50,674 nt of DNA from Rhizopus sp. PT2906 (lineage: Eukaryota > Mucoromycota > Mucoromycetes > Mucorales > Rhizopodaceae). Below the pieces are notes generated by a model. That model was not told the origin of the DNA and ran no database searches. It saw nothing but the letters and a program-made list of their open reading frames with translations. The first letter of the stretch is position 1, and every line of letters begins with the position of its first letter. The stretch spans positions 1 through 50,674 of the forward strand of contig JAMYHX010000310.1 of the NCBI GenBank assembly GCA_025529335.1. The letters are read 5' to 3'. Shown piece by piece: positions 31,875 through 43,625 of this stretch. Position numbers and translations under genes: made by a program.

Positions 31875-34800
31875 ATGACAATCTTTAGTGATATTGCTGA
31901 TAAAGTGACTAGTCTCTTTGAGAGCAGCGAAGAACCCAAAAAAGAAGATGATGATTTCATTGAACAACAACTCTTGAACGAGAAGCATCGTTATGATTCA
32001 TTTGCTGCCGTCAGACACGGTGCTCAAGTCAAGTATTTTATTGATGGACAAAACTATTGCTGGTAAATATATATACACACAATAAGAGAGTGAGAGAAAA
32101 TAATGTAGTGATCAAAAGGGCAGTTTCAGAAGCTATTGACAAGGCAACCGAATGTATTTACATTGAAGATTGGTGGCTGGTAAAGTTATACTACAAAAAA
32201 ACTATTATTAAAGAGAGAGACTAAAGACGTTCTTTTTTTGTATATAGACACCTGAGCTGGTAAACACTAAACAAAATGCAAGACATACAGTACTAATACT
32301 TGCATAGTATTTACGCAGACCTCCATCTAAATATCCAGAATATCGTATTGACCGATTATTAAAGAAGAAGGCAGATGAAGGTGTAAAGATTTACATTGTT
32401 GTCTACAAGGTAAATAGCTGAGATGTGTATGATATAAGTATTGCATAATAACGCTTGAAAAAGGAAGTCGAAATGGCTTTAACCTTGGATAGTGCTCACA
32501 CTAAGGAAGCACTTCAATCCTTGAGTGAAAACATTATAGGTAAAATAATGAACAAAAATTTAAGTTGCCGTTTAAGCTTATGCAACTAGTTATGAGACAC
32601 CCCGATCACTCCCTCGGAGGCACCTTTTTCTGGTCTCACCATGAAAAGTTTGTCGTCGTTGATAACCAGATTGCTTTCCTCGGTGGTATCGACCTCTGCT
32701 TTGGGTAAGTAGATATACAAAAACATGATAAATACCTCTAATACCCTATCATAGTCGTTGGGATACTCATGCTCATCCCTTAGCAGACTTTCACGGAAAT
32801 GATCCCGAAAGTGAACTATTTCCAGGTTAGGCTTATTATATAACTTTATTTATTTTTTTAGTCTAAAACGGAATTTGCATATGATTAGGTCAAGATTATA
32901 GTGACGCCCGTGTGAGAGATTTTGATCATGGTAAGATAAAAACATATTATATACAATATATGCTAATCTACTCTTTTGCAGTCAAGGATTGGGATATGCG
33001 TCTTATTGATAAAACTGTCATTCCTAGAATGCCTTGGCATGATATGTCCTTGTGTGTGGTAAGTTATATCCATGGGGTGACACATAAGAACAAAGCCCTA
33101 ACTGTTTATTAAAAGATGGGTGCTCCTGTTCTGGACGTTGCTCGTCACTTTTGTGAACGTTGGAATTTCATCAAACATGAAAAAGCTAAAGATAAAGACA
33201 ATATTCCTTTCTTACAGCCTCCCTTGGGTGGTATGGGCTCTCAGCAGAGATATATTGAAGAAGACTCTGAGACCCACCATTACAGAAAATATCGTCACAA
33301 TCACAGAACTCACGGTGTAACGGGAACGATGCGTACACAAGTACTTCGAAGCAGTGCCAAATGGAGCTCTGGTGTTGAACTTGAAGTAAGGCTTTTAATA
33401 TCATGATGAGCAAACAAGGGATAACTAATTATTACTATTATTAGCATTCTATTCAAAATGCTTATATTGCTACCATCCTTGAAGCCCAACATTACATTTA
33501 TATTGAAAACCAGTTCTTTAGTAATGTATCACTAACGGATATATATAGAGCATGTGAACTAACTCCACTATTACCTATTCAGTCACTGCAACCGAGATGA
33601 ACGATGGCAGTATCCTCAAGAACCAGATTGGTAATGCTATCGTCAAGCGAATCATCCGTGCTCATGAAGAACAAGAAAAGTTTAAGGTGTTTGTCTTGAT
33701 GCCCTTGATGCCTGCATTCCCCGCTGATTTGAGTACAAAGGATGCAGCCACTGCTAGGTATATGCTTATATAATAAATAATGTAGAATGATCAATTAACA
33801 CGCATTTGTTGATACAGATTGGTTATGCATTATCAGTATATATCTATCTGCCGTGGTCCTAACAGTATTGTCGAAAAGCTCAAGGCAACTGGCATTGACC
33901 CTGACGAGTACATTCGCTTTTACAGTTTAAGAAGTTATGATCGTATCAATCGTAGCAAGCTTGAAGAATTGCTTGTCAAGGCAGCTGGTTACGGCAATAC
34001 AACCCAACAACAGTTGGATAACGTCGAAGGTCATGAAGGAGAAGAGGCTGAAGTCGTTCATCATGCAGGTGATCCTGACTTTGCTCGTGATACCGACGGT
34101 TCATTCAACGTAGATGAAGAAGTCGAATATGGTCGTATTCCTGATGATGATGATATTCGTCGCCATCGTGAACAATTGGAAGAAGGTATTGCCTCTGATT
34201 CAATTGCCAAGGATGCAATGGAAGGCGGTGATATTGAAAGCGAGCCTTGGGTGAATGATACAAAATACTCTCAACCAAGAGATGATGAAGCTGAAAGGGA
34301 AGAAGCCAGTGATTACGTTACTGAAGAGCTTTATATCCATGCAAAGCTTTTAATTGCTGATGGTAAAAGAAAAGCAAATATATAAGCTATATATATATAT
34401 ACACATGCCTAATTCCATCTTTTACATATAGACAAGGTTGTCATTATGGGCTCTGCCAATTTGAATGATCGTTCTCAGTGTGGTGACCGTGACTCTGAAA
34501 TTGCTTTAATTGTCGAAGACAAGGATACGATTCCTTCCAAGATGAATGGTGAATATGTAAGCTTTTTTTCTTTCTGATCTATCGTTGCATAAATGACGTA
34601 ACTAAAACTTCATTAGTATGAAGCTAGTCGATTTGCAGCCACTTTGAGACGTAACTTATGGAAAGAACACTTGGGCTTGATCCCTGATTCACCACCTGAT
34701 GAAGTCACAGATGCTATGCTTCCTTTGCCCACACCACAGATAGATACAACAGACAGCGAAGAAGATAGACAAGTGATGGACCCACTTGATGATGATACAC

Positions 34801-35152
34801 TTGCCTTATGGAACTCTACAGCCAAAACAAACACCGTTGCTTTCCGCCATGTATTCCATTGTGTTCCTGATGATACAGGTATAGATAAAGTAAGAAATGC
34901 TGAGCCAAAATTACTAAAAAAGTAAATATAGTCACCACATGGGAGGAGTACAAAGCGTTCTATCCTGATCCTAGTCAGATTGATATTGGACATGTTCATG
35001 ATCCTGAAATGTCAGTAGATGAAATACGAGACCACTTGGCTAATATCCATGGTCATTTGGTTGAATTCCCCTATCATTTCCTTGAAAATGTCGATCTTCA
35101 AGGTGAATCTATTCCCTTTATTGGAGATGACATACAAGAATTGTATACCTAA
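31875..35152 (+). CDS. Phospholipase D with two HKD motifs, no PX/PH domains
   Basis: Hydrolyses phosphatidylcholine-type lipids to phosphatidic acid. About 15 short exons encode some 800 residues, starting MTIFSDIADKVTSLFESSEE. The first catalytic half contains YIEDWWLTPELYLRRPP and the HKD motif SHHEKFVVVDNQIAFLGGID (32635-32695). The middle has RMPWHDMSLCV and YIYIENQFF, the usual PLD core markers. The second half carries ELYIHAKLLIADDKVVIMGS (34326 to 34450, split by an intron) followed by ANLNDRSQCGDRDSEIA. An acidic insert with DDDDIRRHREQLEEG (about 34020-34290) sits between the core and the second HKD. Both His/Lys/Asp sets are present, so it should be active. PX and PH domains of larger fungal SPO14-type enzymes are missing; it matches the shorter fungal class. 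Confidence 0.9.
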
Positions 35153-35297
35153 ATTGAATAAAACGTGTCACGGATATTACATTTATCCATTTTTTTTTTC
35201 ATTCTATTTATTATTGTTTGTTATAAAAAAGATGTAATGATTTTTTAAATGAAAAAAAAAAGGGTATAAAACTAACTTGCTCTCTTTTCCTTTTACT

Positions 35298-35336
35298 ACT
35301 TGTCTTTTAAAAAGAAAAAGAATAGAAAAGACAAGT
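35298..35336. promoter_or_regulatory. 11-bp inverted repeat between PLD and the next gene
   Basis: ACTTGTCTTTT at 35298-35308 is matched exactly in reverse complement by AAAAGACAAGT at 35326-35336, with a 17 nt A-rich spacer. It lies 146 bp past the PLD stop and 174 bp before the next start. It could be a hairpin in the PLD 3' region or a protein site in the next promoter; neither is shown. Confidence 0.45.
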
Positions 35337-35509
35337 GGGTTTAAATAACGTTTTGAATACTTCCTCAAGGATAAATTATGAATCATTCGGAAACACACGG
35401 AATGAATTAAAAAACGTGAAGAATAGAAACAATGGGAGAATATGTTTGATATAAAAGACTTTTTCTTTTTTTTTTTAATCTTTTTTCTTCATTATTATTC
35501 TATTTAAAA

Positions 35510-35878
35510 ATGTCAATGTCAATTCTCGGTAGCGTACCTCTCTTTGGTCTGTTCGGTTCTAGTACAAAGAGTAAACATGATCGTCTTCGCAAGAGTATGA
35601 TTCCTATATCCTCTGTACTGAAAAGACAACCCTTTTCAACCTCATCACAACGAGCATTACCTAATAAATCATCCTCTTATCAACAAAAAAATGCTGAAAA
35701 CAGGGCTGGCCCTGAAGTCATCACCGAAAGCTCCATCTTGAATAGTTTTCCAAGACCCAATCTGATGCCCACTCTCCACTTTTCACTCTTTGGATCACCT
35801 AATAACGATGGTAAAAGGACAGCATCCAAATGTACAAATTGCTCTGGTCCACATTCGACTGATTTCTGTCCCTGTTGA
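35510..35878 (+). CDS. Small basic protein with C-terminal zinc-knuckle-like motif
   Basis: A single-exon frame of 122 residues starting MSMSILGSVPLFGLFGSSTK. It is basic, Ser-rich and mostly disordered-looking. The C-terminus CTNCSGPHSTDFCPC has a C-x2-C-x3-H-x4-C spacing like a zinc knuckle, with an extra Cys at the very end. Evidence that it is a gene: TATA-like GATATAAAAGAC at about 35449-35460, a T/C-rich leader, then the ATG. Similar knuckles occur in retroelement Gag proteins, but no other retroelement part is present. I do not recognise a family; a mitochondrial location is possible from the basic Ser-rich start but not shown. Confidence 0.5.
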   Translation: MSMSILGSVPLFGLFGSSTKSKHDRLRKSMIPISSVLKRQPFSTSSQRALPNKSSSYQQKNAENRAGPEVITESSILNSFPRPNLMPTLHFSLFGSPNNDGKRTASKCTNCSGPHSTDFCPC

Positions 35879-37218
35879 TCGTCTGGCATATTTAAGCATT
35901 ATTATTATATCTTATTTATGCACACATATATATATCTACATACATTTATACGCGCATACATTTAAATAGGCAGTACACCCTGTCAGTTACATATATATTT
36001 ATATATTTGCTTGATTTATTCACGTGTTTGTTATTTAATAAATTCACACATTATTTATTTTTTTTTTTCAGGAATATATTTCTCTTATATTCGATCTTAT
36101 TGAACAAGTGTTGTATATGTTGTCAAAAAGTGCCCTGTAATAAAATAAGGCATGGTTATACTTTGATATCTGGTTATGATGGACAATAGACACACTGTTT
36201 CTACTTTTCTTTTTCAAATAATGAATAATATCGAGCTTATAGAATCTAAACTTTTACAAGTTTTAATTGAGGGATTAATGTTGAATATTACTTGTATAAA
36301 AGAGCTTGCAGCCCTATGCCTTTAGATTTATCAACAAGCTAGAATGAGCATGATCCATGCGCGCTACATTTGTAACTGTATATTTAGAAGTGAGGTACAC
36401 TGTAGTGCGTCTGTTACTGGTCTTGGCAGCCCGCCAAGAATCTTTCTATTTTCTTTAGTTTGACGGATGATCTAAAACCGTATCGACAACTCGTCTTCAT
36501 GTCGATAAGACTTTGGAAGAATATGATCTCGTGTTCAAGCAAGCTAGACCACTCAACGATGTGATAGCTAGATTGGTATTTTTTTTGCATGTAAATGAAG
36601 GGATTTTAGTTACTTGCAAAAAGATACGTACATTATAATTGCTAAACATTGATTACAATATTGGTCTGTGCTTACACTTTATTCACAAATTATTCTCACA
36701 CTGATAAAAAAAATGATAACTTCAGACAACAAATCATAATAATAAAAGAGAGCCCATCAGAAGCAAAAGAATGAGTAAAGAAATTATTAGTAAATCAGTT
36801 ATTAAATTGATATATAAGAGAAAAAAAAAGAGAAGCAAGAAAAGTGAGTATAACATACCTTAAGGCTAGCCTGGGGAATAGCTGGTCTTACTTTTTGGTC
36901 CAAAGAAGAAGAGAAAAGAAAAGAAAGCAAGTCAAAGACTATTTAAACAAAGTCTCTAACAACTTTTTCATTTTGTTATAAAGTCTTGACCACATTTATC
37001 TTTTATTAAAAATATCAAGCTCATTTTATGAATTAATTATTATTGATCTTGTAATGTGTGCGAATAATTTATGAAAAAGGTGTATAGATTTACTTTAGAT
37101 AAGATGGAACGCGCCTTAGTAATAAGGTCTATTGATGAAAGTATGTTAAATATAAACATGAAAACTTTACATGCAATCTATTTGAAAAAAAAAAAAAGAT
37201 AAATACAAACTTGTATTT
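35879..37218. other. Gene-poor stretch
   Basis: 1.3 kb of AT-rich sequence. Short frames near 36348-36465 (ARYICNCIFRSEVHCSASVT) and 36470-36610 (STTRLHVDKTLEEYDLVFKQ) read like coding remnants but are under 60 codons and unmatched to anything I know. AT dinucleotide-rich tracts lie at 35900-36010. No RNA gene or complete gene is seen. Confidence 0.4.
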
Positions 37219-37829
37219 ATAACACCAAGGCTTTTTATGATCATGGGAACAACCACTAAAACTGGAGATCGTCTGATTCACAAGTACTCAATTTTATAGA
37301 ACAGCTCAAGAACAGAGCATGAATTAGCGCAATTTGAGAATGAAAAAGACGCTCAAACAAAAGTATGACAGAAACTTGCAATAATACTCTTTGCTACCAT
37401 AGAGACATCACTTCAGACTGTAAACTTCTGTACAAATGCTCTAAAAAAAGTATATGCTTTACTAAACAAAGCCTTCTCTCAACTAGATCATAAAAATCTT
37501 GCAAATTTATTAGAGCTATATTCATTGCTCACTTATCGATACAGGAAATAAAAACAGACCTTGTAAATCTATTAGCATCCGAAGGGGATATTTCCAAGCA
37601 TACAATTAAGTTACGTAATGTGTTCATATTCCCATTGGTGTTGTGCTTACTGTACCTTAAACTATCCTATTTTTCAACCTTTTTAAATAAAAAGGATATT
37701 GTCGTTGGTCACTATCCATCTATTTGGTTCTTATATTCTACAAGCTCAAAACACACAATAGATTTTCTCCCTTCTTTTTCAGCGCCTATCAAGTTGTATG
37801 ATCAAGGTACCAAGCCTATGAAACATTAA
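37219..37829 (+). pseudogene. Decayed protein-coding sequence, unidentified
   Basis: One plus frame runs from about 37219 to 37551 broken only by TAG (37297-37299) and TGA (37366-37368). The last 60 codons are uninterrupted and look like a real helical protein: LAIILFATIETSLQTVNFCT, then NALKKVYALLNKAFSQLDHK and NLANLLELYSLLTYRYRK. From about 37530 another frame continues to 37829 with QEIKTDLVNLLASEGDISKH and VVGHYPSIWFLYSTSSKHTI. Composition is unlike the flanking AT-rich spacer. Frame change and stops suggest a dead gene, or less likely a spliced one. Family unknown. Confidence 0.35.
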
Positions 37830-38891
37830 TAGGATGTAGTACACATCAATTCCCATGAATGTTTCGAGAACGTAACTTTGCATCATACTTTATCCGGATA
37901 CCATCCTAAAGGGAAAAAAAAAAAGAAAAACCATGACATATACTGAAAGTGGAGGATAATAAGCCAAAACTGACCAAAAAAAAAGTCATAGCATTATATG
38001 AGCTTAGTATGTATTACCCAGTAACTTGCACACACATACACAATCACTCGTGAATGATGTCCTTGTATAAATTTAGCCCAATACACAACACTCTTTGTGC
38101 CATGTTTCACAATGATTGTGATAGACAAGATAATAAAAGCTATAATACAATGTAAACATTGGCGTATGTAAATTTATTATGCAAAACACCTCAAGGCCCT
38201 TGATCATAATCGGGGCATCATGGGTAACAAAGGATAATCCTTTAGACGCGGCTTATCAATGCATGTGATGTAAGGGAAAAAAGAAATACAGACATTTTCT
38301 GTGGAAAAAGAAAAAAGATGGAGTAATATGGGACCAATCAGTAAACGAACTGTATTTGAATTCAATTAATCGTGAGTACTGCATAAATATAAGGTAACTA
38401 TGGATACTCCTGATAAAGGAAAGCAACAAGAGCAAAAAAAACGAATGTCAACTGTCAAACTCAAGACTAAAGTGTCATGTATTAGCTAATTCATACACAA
38501 AAAGGGGGTCCTTCCTGGAGTGAAATGGTCACCGCGGGTACATTGCAGTTTAAGGAAATGATCCCTGTAATGAAATTATATAAAAGCAAACTAGGTTTAA
38601 TAGAGCTCATTTGACATCTTCTCTTTCCTAGATTCTACTTCTCTTTTTTTATACCTGTTGTCTATTTTTTTTATAACTAGGAATTTGGATCTTTTACTTG
38701 TGTTTCCCACCGTCTTTACAATTCTTACCTTTTACGGAAATATATGGGATGCTATCTGTTTCCACTCTACGCATCAGTTTGGACAAAATAAAGTTTGTCC
38801 TCACTTCATCCCCAACCATCTAATACATATAAATACCTCAGCCCTCTTTTTTTTTTTTGTTTTTCTTTTCTTTTCTCAAGTTGCTTTAGAA
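37830..38891. other. Intergenic region and promoter of acetyl-CoA synthetase
   Basis: 1.06 kb without a gene. Near the right end are a TATA-like ATTATATAAAAG (about 38575-38586), a rare GC-rich patch GGTCACCGCGGGTAC (about 38527-38541) in otherwise AT-rich DNA, a second TATA-like CATATAAATACC (38825-38836) about 60 bp before the ATG, and a T/C-rich leader. Carbon-source control is usual for this enzyme in fungi; a specific factor site is not claimed. Confidence 0.45.
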
Positions 38892-41038
38892 ATGACTGTT
38901 GAAGAGAATATTATCACACACCCTGTTCCTCCTCGTCTTTTGGATACTTCAAAGTATCCTAAGCCTCACATTCACTCCATGGACACGTATAAGGCCATGT
39001 GGAAAGAAAGTGTTGAGCATCCAGAAGAGTTCTTTGCCAAGGTAATATACATTTTGATAGTTTCTTACATATGCTTACTATATGAAATATACAGTATGCT
39101 CGTGAGCTCTTGTCTTGGTCCAAACCATTTGAAACTGTCCGTCATGGCTCACTTACTCATGGTGATGTTGGTTGGTTCTTGGAAGGTGAACTGAATGCCT
39201 GTTATAACTGTGTAGACAGACATGCCTTGAAGAACCCCAACAAGATTGCTATTATTCACGAAGGTGATGAGCCTGATCAGGTCCGTAATATTACCTATGG
39301 TGAATTATTCCGCCTTGTCTGTCAAATGGCAAATACTTTAAAGAATCTGGGTGTACGTAAAGGTGATAACGTAGCCATTTACATGCCTATGATACCTGAA
39401 GCTCTTGTTGCGGCTCTCGCCTGTGCTCGTATCGGTGCTGTCCATTCCGTTGTCTTTGCTGGTTTTTCGGCCGAATCGTTACGTGATCGTATAATCAACT
39501 GTGCTGCTCGCGTCGTCATCACATCAGATGAAGGCCGTCGTGGAGGCAAAAATATCGCTACCAAACGCATTGTGGATGAAGCTCTGCGCAGTAACCAAAC
39601 TCATATTGAACATGTTATTGTCTTCCGTCGTACAGGATCACCCATTGATTGGGTGGAAGATCGTGACTTATGGTGGCACGAAGAAATGGCTAAAGCAAGA
39701 ACTTTTTGTCCACCTGAACCTATGAATGCCGAGGACCCCCTTTTCTTGCTCTATACATCAGGATCAACAGGTGCACCCAAGGGTATTTTACACACAACCG
39801 GTGGTTATCTCTTGGGAGCCGCTTTGACGGTCAAGTATATTTTTGACTATCATGAGAACGACATTTTTGCTTGTATGGCAGATATTGGATGGATCACAGG
39901 TCACACTTATGTAAGTATTTCTCAACGAAGGGATAGATTACATAAGAGATTAACACGTGCCCTAGGTCAATTATGGTCCACTTACTTTGGGTGGCACAAC
40001 CGTTTTGTTTGAATCTACACCAACCTATCCTGATCCTTCTCGTTTCTGGAAATTAGTCGAAAAACACAAGGTTACTCAATTCTATACCGCACCCACTGCC
40101 ATTCGTGCCCTTCGTCGTTTAGGTGACGAGTGGGTGGATAAATGTGATTTATCCTCTCTTCGTGTCATTGGTTCTGTTGGAGAGCCCATTAATCCTGAGG
40201 CCTGGGAGTGGTACTATAAGAAGGTCGGACGATCACAGTGTGCTGTTGTTGATACCTATTGGCAAACCGAGACAGGATCTATTGTCATTGCACCTCTTCC
40301 TGGTGTTACTCCTACCAAAGCTGGTTCAGCTACATTACCTTTCTTTGGTATCAAGCCTGTCATCTTGGATCCTACTACAGGCAAAGTGCTTGAGGGCAAC
40401 GATGTGACAGGTGTATTGGCTATCTCTCAGCCTTGGCCCTCAATGGCCCGTACAGTCTATAACAACCACGCTCGTTACCTCGAAACATATTTGCATCCTT
40501 ACAATGGATATTACTTCACTGGTGATGGCGCTACTCGTGATAAAGACGGTTATATTTGGATCCGTGGACGCGTTGATGGTAAAAATATGCGATTTAAGAA
40601 TACTTTTTTTACAGTAGCTAACCTTCACTTGCTAATGTAGATGTTATTAACGTATCCGGTCATCGTTTATCCACTGCTGAAATAGAATCTGCTTTAATTC
40701 TTCATCATTCAGTTGCAGAAGCTGCTGTTGTGGGAGGTCACGATGATTTGACTGGTCAATGTATTCATGCATTTGCTGTACTAAAGCCCAATATCGAAGA
40801 TTCTGAAGGATTTGAAAAGGAGTTGACCTTACAAGTACGTAAAGTGATTGGACCTTTTGCTACACCGAAGCGTATCTATGTTGTCACGGAACTTCCCAAG
40901 ACAAGATCTGGTAAGATCATGCGCCGTATTCTTCGCAAGATCGTGAACGGAGAGCAGGACTCTTTAGGTGACACTTCTACTTTGGCCGATCCTTCAGTTG
41001 TTGATCAACTCATTAAGCGCGTTACAAGCAAGAATTAA
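38892..41038 (+). CDS. ACS1: Acetyl-CoA synthetase (AMP-forming)
   Basis: Makes acetyl-CoA from acetate, ATP and CoA. Four exons (38892-39041, 39095-39910, 39966-40578, 40641-41038) total 658 residues, the usual length. The start MTVEENIITHPVPPRLLDTS sits right after the T/C-rich leader. Family motifs are NITYGELFRLVCQMANTL, GDNVAIYMPMIPEALVAALA, IGAVHSVVFAGFSAESLRDR, the P-loop LFLLYTSGSTGAPKGILHTT, DIGWITGHTYVNYGPLTLGG, VVDTYWQTETGSIVIAPLPG, GYYFTGDGATRDKDGYIWIR, and [20 protein letters not shown]. The C-terminal PKTRSGKIMRRILRKI carries the acetylatable catalytic Lys. It has no targeting signal and is likely cytosolic or nucleocytosolic. Codon use is more biased (many GGT, AAG, CGT) than in most neighbours, suggesting high expression. 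Confidence 0.96.
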
Positions 41039-41204
41039 ATGTCACTTTTTTTATCGTATACATGTAAAAAGAATAAATAACCTCTTTAATCCTTTCAACC
41101 ATTTACTTTTTTCTGTCTTTTCAAGAAAAGTTTCCTTGTAGGATAAAATTATGACTTTTTATTAACTAGTTATATGATTACATTTTATAAAGTAATAGTA
41201 ATTA

Positions 41205-41402
41205 TTATCGTGAATAGCAACAAGTCCAACACGGACTTGAAGAGGTTCCCCTATTTGTAGACGATGCAGTAATAGGGCAAGCAAACTGATATTCTTTGCA
41301 CACATCTACGCATGTTTCGGACATAGGCGAGCAACTAACCAAATTGGGATGAAAAAGGGTAAACGAGAATAAGAGGACGATGACATATGCTGCTGTTTTC
41401 AT
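41205..41402 (-). CDS. Small secreted cysteine-rich protein
   Basis: A 65-residue single-exon protein. Its N-terminus MKTAAYVIVLLFSFTLFHPN then LVSCS is a textbook signal peptide (one Lys, hydrophobic core, small residues at the cut). The mature part is 40 residues with six Cys after the likely cleavage site: ETCVDVCKEYQFACPITASS then SSPCWTCCYSR. Gene support beyond the frame: a TATA box (GTATAAATAC on the minus strand, 41467-41476) about 65 bp before the ATG, start context ACAAAATGA, and AATAAA downstream on the same strand (about 41158-41163). The spacing C-x3-C-x6-C...C-x2-C-C does not match a family I can name. It could be a host-interaction, antimicrobial or cell-wall peptide; function is unknown. 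It converges on the acetyl-CoA synthetase gene. Confidence 0.7.
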   Translation of the reverse strand: MKTAAYVIVLLFSFTLFHPNLVSCSPMSETCVDVCKEYQFACPITASSTNRGTSSSPCWTCCYSR

Positions 41403-41466
41403 TTTGTAGGGATCTTCTTTAACCTATTTATTTTTTTTTAAAAAAAAAAGCCAAAAACAAGGCAGG

Positions 41467-41476
41467 GTATTTATAC
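41467..41476 (-). promoter_or_regulatory. TATA box of the small secreted protein gene
   Basis: GTATAAATAC on the minus strand, about 65 bp upstream of the ATG at 41402. Position and match are consistent with the TATA-to-ATG spacing seen before other genes in the window. Confidence 0.55.
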
Positions 41477-42727
41477 TTGAAACTGAAAGGAGTAATATAT
41501 ATTAAATTCCCGAGTTTTCTTCTTGATCTTCTATGCCTTTTCCTATGTTGGATGCTACAATCGTATGATTGCAAGCATGTAAAAGCATAAATAAGCTTAT
41601 TTTTTTCTTGTTTGCTAAAGTGTACAAGGAGGTGCAGCAATTCATATGTAACCAGGCAACTAGGAGATTGGCGAGATTTTTTTTTTCTCGAGTCAATTTG
41701 CGCTTTAGGAGCATGCATTTTTCTTTAAAAGAAATTTTAAGAAGACTGCATTGTCTAAGTTGATAAGGCTTAGCAACGAAAATATGAATTGACATCCATT
41801 AGAACAGCATATGGGCTTTTTAGGAGTAGTTCCATTTATATTTTTATGCAGGTTCTATATGTGGGCAATGCTCAATATTCTACTTTAAACTTGCAGAATT
41901 GTTTTGACTTTATCTCTTTTTTTTTTTTGAAAATGGAAAAGATACACATAATACTCGCCAAGGACAATGCTAGCTTTTATTTCACTGTTTCATTAGTCTT
42001 TCATAATGTCCGATATATGTTATTCCATATTATTTTTGTTTGTAAAATATCATAAGGAGAGAGGGATAAGCTACCTAATTATAAAGGGGGATCAACATTT
42101 TTGCATAATGCACTTGAAGGGCTGTTTGCGCGACATTTAAAAAATAACGCACTTGTATTTTTAAGCATGAAGATGTATACGACAAGAACCAATTGATGAA
42201 ATCTCGATAAAGATGAAAGGATGTACATTGAATACGATGCTCATGATAAATAAATGAATAATATGCAAAATTTTGTAAAGGGTACAAGGTAAAAGCAAAC
42301 ATTTAAGGGGTACGCTCCGAGTTCACTGAAAGAAAGAAACTATTCTAACGAATACCATGAGAATTTGGCCATAAAGGAAGAACAGCATCAAAAGAGTTCT
42401 AGAGTACTTTATCTAATTAAACAGACTACAGTCATATATCTAAAAACTAGATTAATGGCGCTATAAGGTTTCAAGCGTTTGTTGATTAGACATTGATTTA
42501 AATGTGAGAGCCTATAAGAGCATAAACAATGGCTAGGTAACATAACCTTACAAGAGCATCCTGTTGGTATCATCTAAAAAGGCAGAGATAGTTTTTTATT
42601 TTATTTTACATGGTTGCATCAGACAGTATTGTCTTTCTATAGAAGGATTCAGATGTCGTAAATAGTTATTAAAAATACACTTTGCTTTAAAGAATATTAT
42701 AAACAGTAAATCTAATGCGCAGTCTGC
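41477..42727. other. Intergenic stretch
   Basis: 1.25 kb, AT-rich, between the small secreted protein and the 3' end of the DGK1-like gene. Several 60-100-codon frames exist on both strands but are compositionally poor (rich in Phe, Leu, Lys, Ile) and have no recognisable blocks. No RNA gene, repeat or transposon end is seen. Confidence 0.5.
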
Positions 42728-43548
42728 TTAATATCCAAGGCCAAGGCCAACTAAAGGTATCCACAACATGATCGCGCTTATGACTGGGATTGTTAAATTG
42801 TCATCAAATCTAAACACTGAGTTTCCAAGGGCTTCTGAAATGCCTGCTACAAGGCCACCATAGATCGAAAAGATGGTCAATGGCACTGGGCTTGACTCGG
42901 TATTGTAAGACTGAGGATAATAAGAAAGTGGACCAAAATAAACATATGTTACGAGTGATCCTAATGCGACTGCTCCTAAGGACCCTGCTAATGATTTTCC
43001 ACTGTACTGTATCGTGTATTTTCCCCATAGTTTTCCACAAATGCTGGCGATAGGGTCCGCCCAAGATAAATAAATGATAGATAACGCCGCAAGATCTCTT
43101 GGAAAGAAGTACAATACAATAATACAGCCTATACATTGAACCATTAGTGAACGATAAAAAAGATAGAGACTGTAGATATGCTTTACCTAACAAGTAGTAT
43201 ACAACACCATTGACCTTTTTAATTTCTGTTGTTCGCATCAAGGGTCCACAGACTTGACAGTAGATAATGTTGAACCATTCAAAGTTAAATCGTAGTAATT
43301 CAGCTGTAACAACAATAGCCAAGAAAGCAACCAGTTTTGGATACACTTGGTCTGTATCTATTCCGTTCATGTAAAGATATAAAACGAGGAAGCCTAAATG
43401 TTGTAATCATGAGATCACAGTCATGACAGAAGTACTATTATTATATGTCTTTACCAATAGAGAAATGGAATAGTTTCCGAGGAATCTCCCAGCTACCTTT
43501 GATAGGCACTAGTGGATACCTTGAATTGTCTGACTTTACTTGGCTCAT
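42728..43548 (-). CDS. DGK1: CTP-dependent diacylglycerol kinase, DGK1-like
   Basis: Polytopic ER/nuclear-membrane enzyme of the DGK1/SEC59-type CTP-transferase family, which in yeast makes phosphatidic acid from diacylglycerol with CTP. Three minus-strand exons (43548-43455, 43393-43187, 43128-42728) total 233 residues. The start MSQVKSDNSRYPLVPIKGSW leads to EIPRKLFHFSIGFLVLYLYM, the DGK1 hallmark. Next come LRFNFEWFNIIYCQVCGPLM, then VNGVVYYLLGC, FFPRDLAALSIIYLSWADP, GKLWGKYTIQYSGKSLAGSL and a C-terminal ISEALGNSVFRFDDNLTIPV. Several membrane segments are evident. It lacks the long N-terminal region of yeast DGK1. Dolichol kinase is the alternative but is usually much longer. Confidence 0.85.
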
Positions 43549-43625
43549 TATGAAGACTTTTTTTTTTGTATGAAGTGTGGACTTTGTTTTAAAGCAAAAT
43601 TAGGATTCAAAAATAAATAAATTAG

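Noticed and set aside
41428..41795. Two overlapping minus-strand frames of about 95 codons
   Set aside because: Low-complexity Lys/Phe/Leu composition, no conserved block, and they overlap the TATA box of the small secreted protein gene.
42810..43370. 186-codon minus-strand frame overlapping DGK1
   Set aside because: It begins in the true frame of exon 2 but reads through intron 2 and then runs out of frame in exon 3; splicing at 43187/43128 restores the family protein.
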